This document shows, one piece after another, positions 53,173-61,844 of a stretch of DNA of 64,000 nt; position 1 is the first letter of the stretch; each line of letters opens with the position of its first letter. The translations under genes and the position numbers were made by a program. Where the stretch lies: the NCBI RefSeq assembly GCF_000429525.1, contig NZ_AUCA01000003.1, forward strand, positions 1 to 64,000. Direction: 5' to 3'. This DNA is from Alicyclobacillus contaminans DSM 17975 (GTDB taxonomy: Bacteria > Bacillota > Bacilli > Alicyclobacillales > Alicyclobacillaceae). The notes under the pieces were generated by a model. That model made no database searches, was not told the origin of the DNA, and saw only the letters and a list, made by a program, of their open reading frames with translations.

Positions 53173-53688
53173 TCATGAGTACTGGGCCAGCGCCTCAATG
53201 GCGATGCCCTTCAGTTTGTCTCGTCCCCGCAGCGCCTGCAATTCAATGAAGAACGCCGCACCGACCACCTGCCCCCCCAACTTTCTCGCCAATTCGACGG
53301 TCGCTCCAATCGTACCTCCGGTCGCGAGCAGGTCGTCCGCAACCAGGACCCGCTGACCGGGCCGCAGCGCATCCTTGTGAATTTCCAAGACATCCGTACC
53401 GTATTCCAGCTGATATTCCACGGACACCGTTTCTGCAGGAAGCTTCCCCTTCTTCCGAACCGGAACAAACCCAACGCCCAGGTGGTGCGCGAGGGGGGCA
53501 CCCACCACATACCCACGCGCCTCAGGTCCCATGACCACTTCCACCTGGAGTGTTTTCGCAAAATCCGCTAGATGAGCGATCGCCGCGTGATACATCGGCC
53601 CATCCGCCAACAGAGGTGTAATATCCCGAAACAGGATACCGGGTTGGGGAAAGTCAGGGATATCTCGAATTTTACTCTTCCAGTCCAT
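53173..53688 (-). CDS. apt: Adenine phosphoribosyltransferase
   Basis: Purine salvage: adenine plus PRPP gives AMP. 'IPDFPQPGILFRDITPLL', 'GPEARGYVVGAPLAHHLG', and PRPP-binding 'RVLVADDLLATGGTIGA' are present. 171 residues (B. subtilis 170). ATG 53688 has GAGGAG seven bases away; the longer open frame to 53907 is not coding. Order recJ-apt-rel as in bacilli. Confidence 0.97.
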   Translation of the reverse strand: MDWKSKIRDIPDFPQPGILFRDITPLLADGPMYHAAIAHLADFAKTLQVEVVMGPEARGYVVGAPLAHHLGVGFVPVRKKGKLPAETVSVEYQLEYGTDVLEIHKDALRPGQRVLVADDLLATGGTIGATVELARKLGGQVVGAAFFIELQALRGRDKLKGIAIEALAQYS

Positions 53689-53716
53689 AGATACGCTCCT
53701 CTTCACCATCACCGCA

Positions 53717-55687
53717 TTACAACGAAAGTGCCTCTGCACATCGCCGAAGATGACTTTGATAATGTACGGAATCGCGCAAATCGCGCTGGACAACCGATTC
53801 AACAACATGATACGCGCTCTCCGAAGCTTCAGCAAACCCGAGTTCCGCAAAGGTGTCCAGGGCGACCTGGATTTCTGATGGCGTGCGTTTTGGCACGGAT
53901 TCGGCAACCTCGTGAATGGTCAACTTCCGACGCGCACGCAACAATCGATAGAGGAGCGCCAGTTCCTCTCGCAGCCAGGGGTGTTTCAGCAACCGACCAT
54001 CCAACACGCGCAACTGGGCCGTGGTCCGCCCCTGCCACGTGTTTCGCTCCATCTCCACGACGGCCGCAAACGCCGTGCCGGACGGCCAAGACAGCACTTC
54101 CTCCGGCACGCGAAACCAGACCAAATCCGCCTCATGCCGCCCTTCCCTCACGCGCAGGCGAGCATGCCGGCCGCCGGCCATCTCCGTAACCCGCACCAGT
54201 TTGACCGGTCCCACGTAAAACGTCAGCGGCGGATTATCCGGGCCGTGGGGCGCAAACCGTTCCACCCATCCCAACATTTCTAGGTTCGCCTCGGCGAGCG
54301 GCAGATAATCATCGGCCACCGGCTTGTCCGCCTCCGACGCTCCACCTACCCACGCCGAGGCGGCATGGTAGAGGTCAGCGCGAAACGCGTCGAGCAAGTG
54401 TGGATGTACCGCGCAACCAATGGCTGCTTCGTGTCCGCCGAAATGGGCCAGGTGCGCCGAACACTGCGAGACGACCTGATGCAGGTCAAATCCCGTCGTG
54501 GCCCGGCCGGACCCACGCCACATCCCTTCTCCGTCTCCGCACAGAACCACTGCCGGCTTTTGCACCTGATTGACGAGACGCGCGGCCACAATGCCTGCCA
54601 CCCCGAGGTGCCATGGCCCCGCCACGAGCACCACCGGGGCGTCGTCCGCCGGATGCATCTGGGTGTACTGCGCGTACGCTTCCTGGTATGCCCGCTCCGT
54701 CTCCGCTTTGCGCAGCTGGTTCCAAGTTTCAATCTGGGCTGCGCGTGCCGCTGCCTCCACCTCGTCTTCCGCCATCAGCAGCTCCAATGCGACACTCGCG
54801 GTCCCCATCCGCCCCGCCGCATTCAGACGCGGAGCGATGGTAAACGCCACCTTGATGGGGGTGATATCCGCCGTGTCCAAGCCCGCCGATTGACAGAGCG
54901 CCAACCAGCCGGCGCGCCGACACCGCCGCAGCGCGGCCAGCCCGGTGCTTACCAATTTGCGGTTCTCCACGCTCATCGGCATCATGTCGGCGATGGCCCC
55001 AAGAGCAGCCAGGCCCACCAGCCAGTCCTCCAACTCCGCTGCATCCCAAAGATCTGCGGCAGACAGCAGTGCCTGTGCCACTTTCCAGGCAACACCCGCA
55101 CCGGACAGCGTCCGCGCATCGCCATGTCCGCCAGCGTATGCCCAGTGCACCACCGCAACAGCACCCGAGGGCCGCTCATCGCCAGGTTCGTGATGGTCGG
55201 TGACAATCACATCCAAACCGAGATCTGTGGCATAGCGGATGGCGTCGTCCGCGCGGATCCCGTTGTCCACGGTCACCAACAACTGAGCTCCGGCCGCCCG
55301 CGCTCGATCGACCAGCACGTTCGATAGCCCGTACCCATCCTCTGTGCGGTGCGGAATCAAACAGACGTGTGAAACGCCGAGCCGTTGCAGGGCCGTGGCC
55401 AGAATGGCGGTGGCCGTCACTCCATCGACGTCGTAGTCGCCAATCACAGCCACCAGTTCGTTCCGACGCGCTGACGCGAGGATTCGTTCCACCGCCGCTG
55501 GCATATCGCAAAACACATCCGGCGCCATCCAGGCTGCGCTTTCCGGCCGGAGCCAGGTCTCTGCGGTGTCCACCGGAATTCCGCGAGCGCACAGCCAACG
55601 CGCGACCCGCAACGGCACGCCGCACGCCGCCGCCATCCGGTTCGCGTCGTCCACCGGCACGCCCGACGTCTTCCAAAGTCCATTCAA
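53717..55687 (-). CDS. recJ: Single-stranded-DNA-specific exonuclease RecJ
   Basis: 5'-3' ssDNA exonuclease in repair and recombination, 656 residues (B. subtilis about 786, so the C-terminal part is shorter). DHH-family motifs: 'VIGDYDVDGVTAT' with Asp84/86/88, 'VTVDNG', 'IVTDHHEPG' (164-166), 'LNAAGRMG' and DHHA1 'GSGRATTGFDLHQVV ... AHFGGHEAAIG'. TTG 55687 has GGGGGAG ten bases upstream and overlaps the stop of the preceding gene. Confidence 0.94.
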   Translation of the reverse strand: MNGLWKTSGVPVDDANRMAAACGVPLRVARWLCARGIPVDTAETWLRPESAAWMAPDVFCDMPAAVERILASARRNELVAVIGDYDVDGVTATAILATALQRLGVSHVCLIPHRTEDGYGLSNVLVDRARAAGAQLLVTVDNGIRADDAIRYATDLGLDVIVTDHHEPGDERPSGAVAVVHWAYAGGHGDARTLSGAGVAWKVAQALLSAADLWDAAELEDWLVGLAALGAIADMMPMSVENRKLVSTGLAALRRCRRAGWLALCQSAGLDTADITPIKVAFTIAPRLNAAGRMGTASVALELLMAEDEVEAAARAAQIETWNQLRKAETERAYQEAYAQYTQMHPADDAPVVLVAGPWHLGVAGIVAARLVNQVQKPAVVLCGDGEGMWRGSGRATTGFDLHQVVSQCSAHLAHFGGHEAAIGCAVHPHLLDAFRADLYHAASAWVGGASEADKPVADDYLPLAEANLEMLGWVERFAPHGPDNPPLTFYVGPVKLVRVTEMAGGRHARLRVREGRHEADLVWFRVPEEVLSWPSGTAFAAVVEMERNTWQGRTTAQLRVLDGRLLKHPWLREELALLYRLLRARRKLTIHEVAESVPKRTPSEIQVALDTFAELGFAEASESAYHVVESVVQRDLRDSVHYQSHLRRCAEALSL

Positions 55688-56625
55688 CGCTGTCTCTCTC
55701 CCCCTTGACGCGTGCTCACCACACCCGGATTCACGTGCACCAGCACGTCCTGCACGCGCGGAAATTCCTCCATCATTCGACGCTTGACCTGCGTTGCGAT
55801 GTCGTGGCCGTCCTTGACGGAGATAGCCCCGTCCACTTGAATCTTCACGTCCACCAAAATGTACGTCCCGTGATCCCTGGCCCGCAGTTCATCCACGCGA
55901 AGTACGCCTGGAACGGCTGCAATCAGCCGGTAGTACGGCTGCAGATCTTCGGCCGAAACCGCCCGGTCCATCAGCAATTGGATGGAATCAGACGCCAGTT
56001 CGCTTCCCATTTTCACCACCAGGAGCGCGACCAAAGCGCCCGCCAGCGCATCCATGTACAGCAACCAGGAAAGTCTGAGCGCCTGTCCCAACAGCGACAG
56101 CAAGATGCCAATCAAAGCCGCCATCGACGAGTACACGTCGGATCGATGGTCGGTGGCCGAAGCCATGAGGCTCGGGCTGTTGAGTTTTTTCCCGAGTCGA
56201 TATGTATAACGGTACAGCAGTCCTTTCACAACAATGGCCGCCATCGCCGCGTAGGCGGACAGCCATTCAGGCTTCTTCGGCGGTTCCCAGAACGCGCGGA
56301 GCGACTGAAATCCGACATCGAGACTGGCGCCAATCAGCAAACAGGACACCAGCGCCGTGCTGATCAGTTCGGCCTTGCCGTGGCCGTAGGGATGGTCTTC
56401 GTCCGGCGGCTTGCGCGCCACCCTGAGCCCAATCATGACGGCCACACTCCCCGCCAAATCCGCCGCCGAGTGCGCCGCGTCCGCGACCAATGCCCGACTC
56501 CCGGCCCAAAGGCCCACGCTCCCTTTGACAATCATCAACAACACATTGACCACAACGGACACCCACGCCGCCACGGTGGCCGGACGCCCATCCGCTCTGG
56601 GCCGGGTCGAATCGTTCGGCTGCAA
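55684..56625 (-). CDS. Cation diffusion facilitator transporter (CDF)
   Basis: Zn/Mn/Fe-type efflux, about 313 residues with six TM helices. Metal site HxxxD pairs: 'DAAHSAADLAGS' in TM2 and 'DHRSDVYSS' in TM5, plus 'HPYGHGKAE'; the C-terminal ferredoxin-like domain ends 'VQDVLVHVNPG'. TTG 56625 is chosen because AAGGAGG lies eight bases upstream. The ATG at 56709 overlaps the secF stop and would place a terminator-like hairpin inside the gene. Its end overlaps the recJ start. Metal unknown. Confidence 0.87.
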   Translation of the reverse strand: MQPNDSTRPRADGRPATVAAWVSVVVNVLLMIVKGSVGLWAGSRALVADAAHSAADLAGSVAVMIGLRVARKPPDEDHPYGHGKAELISTALVSCLLIGASLDVGFQSLRAFWEPPKKPEWLSAYAAMAAIVVKGLLYRYTYRLGKKLNSPSLMASATDHRSDVYSSMAALIGILLSLLGQALRLSWLLYMDALAGALVALLVVKMGSELASDSIQLLMDRAVSAEDLQPYYRLIAAVPGVLRVDELRARDHGTYILVDVKIQVDGAISVKDGHDIATQVKRRMMEEFPRVQDVLVHVNPGVVSTRQGGERQR

Positions 56626-56671
56626 ACCGAAATCCTCCTTCAGTGTGCCTTCTCCCGCCGGGTCGAACGAA

Positions 56672-56706
56672 TAAAGAACGCGCCCCCGGAGGAGCGCGCC
56701 TCGTTC
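56672..56706 (-). terminator. Imperfect hairpin after secF
   Basis: GAACG/CGTTC and CGC/GCG pair with a three-base bulge around a GC-rich loop, followed on the minus strand by TTTATT. It ends secF transcription and supports the later start of the cation-efflux gene. Confidence 0.45.
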
Positions 56707-56708
56707 CA

Positions 56709-57620
56709 TTACTCCGCCGGGTCCGACGGTTTGGCATCCGGCAGCTGCCTGCCGCGCCACGCCACCCAAATCGGGCTGGCGATGAAGATGGAACTGTAAG
56801 CTCCGCTGATGAGTCCGACAATCAGCGCAAAGGTGAAGTTGTGGATGGACTGTCCGCCAAAGAAGAACAACATCACCGCTGCAATCAATACAGTCACAAC
56901 CGTGTTGATGGAGCGGGACATGGTTTGCCACAGACTCTTGTCCACCAATCGCGCCAACTCTCCGCGCGACCTGGGCTTGGCGATTTTCAGGTTTTCCCGG
57001 ATGCGGTCGAATATCACAATCGTGTCGTTGATAGAGTACCCCACAATCGTTAAAATGGCCGCGACGAATGTGAGGTCCACTTCCAAGCGAAGCATGGCAA
57101 AGACCGCCATGACGATGAACGCGTCATGCAGCAGTGCAATAATCCCAGAGATGGCGAAACGGTACTCGAACCGAATGGCCATGTAGACAACAATGAACAG
57201 GGAGGCCAACAACACGGACCAGACCGCTTTGCGGGATGTTTGCTGAGCAACGATGGGATCGACCGTGGAAATGCTGTACCCGCTCGATTTTGGGAACGTC
57301 TTCGCCTCCGCGGCCCGAATCTGCTGTTGCTGGGCCTGCGTCAGCGTGGTTGGGAAACGGATGATGACCGTATCGTTCCGTGTTCCCGCCGTGGTGATGG
57401 CGCCTTCTCCAACAGACAACCCGATTCCGGTCAACATCGACCGCACCTGAGCCGTGTTCACAGGTTCATTGAGCTGCAGCTGGACGCGGGATCCCGCTTT
57501 GAAATCGGTGCCCAGGTTGAACCCGAATACCGCGAACATCACGAGGCCAATCACCGTGATGGCCGTGGACACACCAAAAAACCAGATGCGGTGGCGAACG
57601 ATGTCAAAGCGCTGTTTCAC
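56709..57620 (-). CDS. secF: Protein translocase subunit SecF
   Basis: Sec-pathway accessory membrane protein using the proton motive force. 303 residues, six TM. 'GTDFKAGSRVQL' after TM1, 'RFEYRFAISGIIALLHDAFIV', 'GYSINDTIVIFDRIREN' and 'SRSINTVVTVL' are the family motifs. GTG 57620 overlaps the secD stop (GTGA). In B. subtilis SecD and SecF are one protein; here they are split, as in many other bacteria. Confidence 0.95.
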   Translation of the reverse strand: MKQRFDIVRHRIWFFGVSTAITVIGLVMFAVFGFNLGTDFKAGSRVQLQLNEPVNTAQVRSMLTGIGLSVGEGAITTAGTRNDTVIIRFPTTLTQAQQQQIRAAEAKTFPKSSGYSISTVDPIVAQQTSRKAVWSVLLASLFIVVYMAIRFEYRFAISGIIALLHDAFIVMAVFAMLRLEVDLTFVAAILTIVGYSINDTIVIFDRIRENLKIAKPRSRGELARLVDKSLWQTMSRSINTVVTVLIAAVMLFFFGGQSIHNFTFALIVGLISGAYSSIFIASPIWVAWRGRQLPDAKPSDPAE

Positions 57621-58906
57621 TTCTGCACCACCCCTTTCCCAATTCCATACCACCAGGGGCGGTTGACCAAATTGGACTTCACGAACAGCAGCAGCATGGC
57701 CCGAGCCAACAGGACGGCTGTCAGCATGCTGATGACGATGCTCAACATCAGCGAAATGGCGAATCCGCGGATGTCCGCCTGACCGAACCAGTACATCACT
57801 GCGCCCGCGATGAATGTGGTGACGTTGGAGTCGACAATCGTCCGAAGCGCGCGTTTGTTTCCGGACAGAATGCTCGACTGCAGACTCTTGCCGTTGCGCA
57901 TCTCGTCCTTAATCCGTTCATACGTGATGATATTCGCGTCGACCGCCATGCCAACGCCGAGCACCAGTGCCGCCAAGCCCGGTAGCGTCAACACCACGTG
58001 CAGTCCCGAGAAGGTGACCAAGACCAGGTACAGGTAGGCCACCAGTGCCAGATCCGCAATGAGTCCCGCCAGCCTGTACAGCACCAGCATGAACAGAAAG
58101 ATGAGGATAATGGCAGCCAAGCCGGCCCACATCGTGGCCTTGAGTGAAGCGAACCCGAGCGAAGGTCCCACGCTCGTGGAACTGATGAGGTGCAGCGGAT
58201 ACGGCAACGCACCCGCGTTCAGTTCCTGCGCAAGGGCTGTGCATTTCTCCGGCGTATTCAGATCTCCGCCCGATATCTCCGACTTGCCGTCGGACATGAT
58301 CTGCTGGATCACAGGATCCGTCAACAGGTTGCCGTCCAGAAACACGTAGATGGGCTTGTTCAGATACTGCTTCGTAATCTGCTGCCAAAGCCCAGGATCC
58401 TTAAACTCGAGCGTGACCACGTTCTGACCGAACTGGTCCGTCGCCCAGTGCGAATTGCTCTTCAGATCAGCGCCGGTAGCCAGTGGTTTTTCATTCGGCA
58501 GCGGCGCCCACTTACCGGTCTTCGGATCCTGTTTGGCTTGTCCATAAAACTCCAACTTCGCCTGTCTGCCAATGATTTGCTCGTACGACTGTTGATCGAA
58601 CTGGCCGGCCAACTCCACGCGAATCTGGTTGCCGTTCTCCAACTCAATCACCGGAGAACTGACGCCCAGGTTGTCCACGCGCAGCTCGACCGCCTGCAGC
58701 GCAGCCTGTATCCCGTCCTTCGTCAACGGATGATCTGGTGTAGCTTCAATTTGATACAACAAATCGAAGCCGCCCTGAAGGTCGAGTCCGAGTGGAATAG
58801 ATTTCCACAGTTTCATCGACGTACCCGCAGTCAATCCGACGATGGCGCATACCAGCACGAAAAACAGGCCGAAACGGCCCCATCTGTTACTGCTTTTCCT
58901 CTTCAA
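57617..58906 (-). CDS. secD: Protein translocase subunit SecD
   Basis: 429 residues, six TM with a large extracytoplasmic domain. 'IPLGLDLQGGFDLLYQIE' (D1 motif), 'VELAGQFDQQSYEQIIG', and 'GVGMAVDANIITYERIKDEMRNG' (the proton-relay loop with Asp) are clear. TTG 58906 follows AGGAG. A good promoter lies at 58959-58988, overlapping the comN stop. Confidence 0.95.
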   Translation of the reverse strand: MKRKSSNRWGRFGLFFVLVCAIVGLTAGTSMKLWKSIPLGLDLQGGFDLLYQIEATPDHPLTKDGIQAALQAVELRVDNLGVSSPVIELENGNQIRVELAGQFDQQSYEQIIGRQAKLEFYGQAKQDPKTGKWAPLPNEKPLATGADLKSNSHWATDQFGQNVVTLEFKDPGLWQQITKQYLNKPIYVFLDGNLLTDPVIQQIMSDGKSEISGGDLNTPEKCTALAQELNAGALPYPLHLISSTSVGPSLGFASLKATMWAGLAAIILIFLFMLVLYRLAGLIADLALVAYLYLVLVTFSGLHVVLTLPGLAALVLGVGMAVDANIITYERIKDEMRNGKSLQSSILSGNKRALRTIVDSNVTTFIAGAVMYWFGQADIRGFAISLMLSIVISMLTAVLLARAMLLLFVKSNLVNRPWWYGIGKGVVQK

Positions 58907-58958
58907 ACGGTCAATCTCCTAACAACTCGAATTTGTTCCAAACGCGCAGCCATCCCCA

Positions 58959-58988
58959 AGTATAATGAATGAAAGAATTCCAGGTCAA
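58959..58988 (-). promoter_or_regulatory. Predicted sigma-A promoter of secDF
   Basis: On the minus strand TTGACC (58988-58983), 18-bp spacer, TATACT (58964-58959), about 53 bp ahead of secD. It overlaps the stop codon of comN. Confidence 0.6.
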
Positions 58989-59254
58989 ACCGAATCATTC
59001 CCCGGATTTCTCCGCCACGCGCTGACCGTGGCGTGACTCATGAAACGCCCGATGTTCAGACCGAGGATGGCAGCCACAGCCTGATGCAGCATCGGGGTTT
59101 CGCGAAACATGGAACGAGCGCAGCCGAGCACCTCGTCCGCGGTGACGGCATGATAGCCCAAGGACCGAAATTCTTCCGCCTTCGCCTCGCAGAGAGGCAG
59201 CAAATCCGGCAGATACGAATCCCAATCGAACACGGGGTCCAGTGCGTGTTCCAT
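58985..59254 (-). CDS. comN: ComN-like post-transcriptional regulator
   Basis: 89 residues. The pattern 'YLPDLLPLCEAKAEEFRSLGYHAVTADEV' matches the YrzD/ComN family, and the location next to secDF and spoVB is the same as in B. subtilis. There ComN acts on comE mRNA localisation; here the role is inferred. ATG 59254 has AAGGAGGAG. Confidence 0.8.
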   Translation of the reverse strand: MEHALDPVFDWDSYLPDLLPLCEAKAEEFRSLGYHAVTADEVLGCARSMFRETPMLHQAVAAILGLNIGRFMSHATVSAWRRNPGNDSV

Positions 59255-59430
59255 CTTGCGCTCCTCCTTCTCACAGCATCGCCATCACACTGCCTGTTGT
59301 CCGAGTTCTACAATCGCCCGCCGGAATCCTCCCGATTCGACACACAATCCTCCATTTCCGCACGTGGGACTAATCCCCGCCGCTGCTGCATATGGTCGAA
59401 GAGACAGGCTATCGGAGGGTGAACGCGGAT

Positions 59431-61011
59431 ATGAATCGATCCTTTCTCCACGGCGCCATGGTTCTGATGGCCGCCATGCTCGTCACCCGGGTCATGGGAT
59501 TCGCGTACCGCATCGTCCTGACACGCATGATTGGCGCCGGTGGGATGGGGCTGTTTCAAATGGTCTTTCCGCTGCTGGGCTTTGTCATGACCTTTGTCAC
59601 AGCCGGTCTGCCCATCGCCATCTCAAAACTGGTGGCGGAAGCGTACGCGCAGCGGGATGCGGTCCGAATTCGGCGAGTGCTCGGTGTCAGCTGCGCCGTC
59701 ATCCTCACCATGGCCGCCGTGTTTACCGCGCTCATGTGGTTGTTGCGCGGCTTCGTTCGACATCACTGGCTGACCGATCCGAACGCGTATCCAACTTACT
59801 TGGCCATGATCCCCGTGGTATCCATCATCGCGGTGTCGAGCATCTTTCGCGGCTACTTCCAAGGGCTTCAGGACATGTCGCCGCCCGCCGCGGCCTCCAT
59901 TGCGGAACAGTCCGTCCGCATCCTCAGCGTTTGGGTGCTCGCCGCCTACTTTGTCCACGTTTCTTTGGCGTTTGCCGCAGCCGCCGCGATGGCGGGCATG
60001 GTCCTCGGCGAGCTGTCCGGCCTCGTCTGGCTGGCGGTCCAATACTTGCGGCGTGGACGGCTATCCGTGATTTTACCGGACGCACGCCCGCGGAGCCTGG
60101 AGAATCGGCGGCAGACCCTGCGGGCCCTGATTGAAGTCGCGGCCCCTGTCACGCTGAGTCGTTTGATTTGGTCGGTCATTTACGCCCTCGAACCGGTGCT
60201 CGTGACGAGAGCGCTGTTGATCTCCGGCGTGTCCACGACGATGGCCACCACGTTGTACGGCCAATACGGCGGCATGGCCATTCCCCTGCTGGTGTTTCCC
60301 ACCGTGTTCACCAGCAGCCTGGCCACCAACCTCGTTCCGTCCGTGTCTGAAGCGATGGCCCGCGGCAACTGGCGGCAGGTGCAGCGGCGCGTCGGGCAAA
60401 GCTGGACCGCGACCGCGCTCGTCGGTTTCCCCACCTCGGTCATCCTGTGGCTCTACGCGGAGCCTCTGTGCAGAGCGGTCTTTGCGGACCAGGGAGTGGG
60501 CCCCATCCTCGCCATCATGGCGCCGGTCGGCTTTCTGCTGTATTTGCAGAGTCCGCTTGGCGGCGTTCTGCAGGGTCTCAATCGAGCCGGCATCGCCATG
60601 CGCAATTCCGTCATCGGCGGTGTCTCGCGACTCGTGTTGATTTACGTCCTGGCCGCGGATCCAAGACTCGGCATTCGCGGTGTCGCCTGGGCCCTCACCT
60701 GCTCCGTGGGGCTCACCGCGCTGCTGCATCTGTGGAGCTTGCACCGACTCGTGGGCCTTCGCTTCGACACCGTGGACACGGTGAAAATCCTGCTGGCGAC
60801 GGTGGCCATGACGGTGTTCGCGGGGTGCTTGACACCGCCGCACGAACACATGCCCGGCCCGCAACTGCTTCTGGCCGTCACCAGCAGCCTGCTGGTCTAC
60901 TTCATCTTGCTCTGCATGATGCGCGTGGTGACGACGCGCCGCGTCCGCCGCATCCCGCGCGTCGGCCGTTGGCTGTCAATGCTGGTGCGGGCGGTCCCCT
61001 TTTCGCTGTGA
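59431..61011 (+). CDS. spoVB: Stage V sporulation protein B-like MATE/MurJ-type flippase
   Basis: 526 residues, about 14 TM of the MVF/polysaccharide-flippase family; in B. subtilis SpoVB is needed for spore cortex. 'MGFAYRIVLTRMIGAGGMGLFQMVFPLLG' at the N-terminus is diagnostic, with 'ISKLVAEAYAQRD', 'FRGYFQGLQDMSP' and 'QSPLGGVLQGLNRAG'. ATG 59431 has GGAGGG. It is on the opposite strand to comN and its 3' end overlaps the DUF421 gene by 36 bp. Confidence 0.92.
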   Translation: MNRSFLHGAMVLMAAMLVTRVMGFAYRIVLTRMIGAGGMGLFQMVFPLLGFVMTFVTAGLPIAISKLVAEAYAQRDAVRIRRVLGVSCAVILTMAAVFTALMWLLRGFVRHHWLTDPNAYPTYLAMIPVVSIIAVSSIFRGYFQGLQDMSPPAAASIAEQSVRILSVWVLAAYFVHVSLAFAAAAAMAGMVLGELSGLVWLAVQYLRRGRLSVILPDARPRSLENRRQTLRALIEVAAPVTLSRLIWSVIYALEPVLVTRALLISGVSTTMATTLYGQYGGMAIPLLVFPTVFTSSLATNLVPSVSEAMARGNWRQVQRRVGQSWTATALVGFPTSVILWLYAEPLCRAVFADQGVGPILAIMAPVGFLLYLQSPLGGVLQGLNRAGIAMRNSVIGGVSRLVLIYVLAADPRLGIRGVAWALTCSVGLTALLHLWSLHRLVGLRFDTVDTVKILLATVAMTVFAGCLTPPHEHMPGPQLLLAVTSSLLVYFILLCMMRVVTTRRVRRIPRVGRWLSMLVRAVPFSL

Positions 61012-61752
61012 CTGCCCTCCGCGCTGGCCGGTGCCCTCTTCAGAGCGCGTTACGGAATCTTTCGGGGCATCCACCGGATCGATGAACAGCATCCCCTCGG
61101 TGTCCACCGACGCGAAGAACACATCCTCCACCTGCCCATACCCGCGGCGTGCCAGCTCCTCGCGAAGCCACTGCTGGTCGCGCCCGAGCACGTCGAGCGT
61201 CTTCTGGATGGGCACGCCGTCGGCGATGATGGGCATGTGAATCGACTCCGGCGACACCTTGAGGTTCATGTCGGTGGGCGTCACCGGTCGATGCTCCGCT
61301 TTCGGGAACACGCTCAACTTACCGGACGTCTCCAGAATGGCGAACTCCACATCCGCCACATTGGCGATGCCTTTTTCCCGCAGCTGCATCATCAGATCGT
61401 TGATGGTGTAGCGCATTCTGCGCAACTCTTTGTCCTGAATCTGGCCGTGCTCCACGAGCACCGTCGGTTCTCCGTCCACAAAGTGGCGGAAGCGGTGGCT
61501 CTTCATCTGCAGAAACGCGACAATCACCTGCAGGGCGACCAGCGCGCCCACCGACAGCAGCGCCTGCATGAGCGGCTGATCCGTATCTTCCATGGGGACC
61601 GTGGACAATTCCGCAATCATGATGGAGACCACGAAGTCGAACACGGACAATTGGCCAATCTCCCGCTTCCCCATGACCCGCAGGGCGATGGCGACCACGA
61701 TGTACAGGATGAGAATGCGCAGGCAAAATTCCCAGACGGGTATCTTCAACAC
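60976..61752 (-). CDS. DUF421 membrane protein (YrbG/YetF-like)
   Basis: 258 residues: three TM helices ('FCLRILILYIVVAIALRVMG', 'VFDFVVSIMIAELSTVP', 'ALLSVGALVALQVIVAFL') followed by a cytoplasmic beta-rich domain with 'INDLMMQLREKGIANVADVEFAILETSGKLSVF'. YetF-type proteins act in spores but their mechanism is unknown. B. subtilis yrbG lies in the same neighbourhood. GTG 61752 after GGGGGC. Tail-to-tail overlap with spoVB. Confidence 0.87.
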   Translation of the reverse strand: MLKIPVWEFCLRILILYIVVAIALRVMGKREIGQLSVFDFVVSIMIAELSTVPMEDTDQPLMQALLSVGALVALQVIVAFLQMKSHRFRHFVDGEPTVLVEHGQIQDKELRRMRYTINDLMMQLREKGIANVADVEFAILETSGKLSVFPKAEHRPVTPTDMNLKVSPESIHMPIIADGVPIQKTLDVLGRDQQWLREELARRGYGQVEDVFFASVDTEGMLFIDPVDAPKDSVTRSEEGTGQRGGQSQRKGDRPHQH

Positions 61753-61844
61753 AACGGAATGCCCCCTTCCCGCCTAGTATGGCCGGAGGAGAACGAATGT
61801 TGCGTCCGCCCGCCACCCGAGCTTGCATTCGTCCGAACGGGCCG

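Noticed and set aside
51740-53356. Plus-strand open frame (538 codons) opposite rel
   Set aside because: Antisense of a clear Rel protein; rich in His, Arg and Gln and without any domain.
23055-56625. TTG starts at galU, recJ, secD, the CDF gene and the 97-residue gene as a sign of sequencing error
   Set aside because: Each is supported by a nearby ribosome site and a canonical N-terminus, so they are accepted as real alternative starts.
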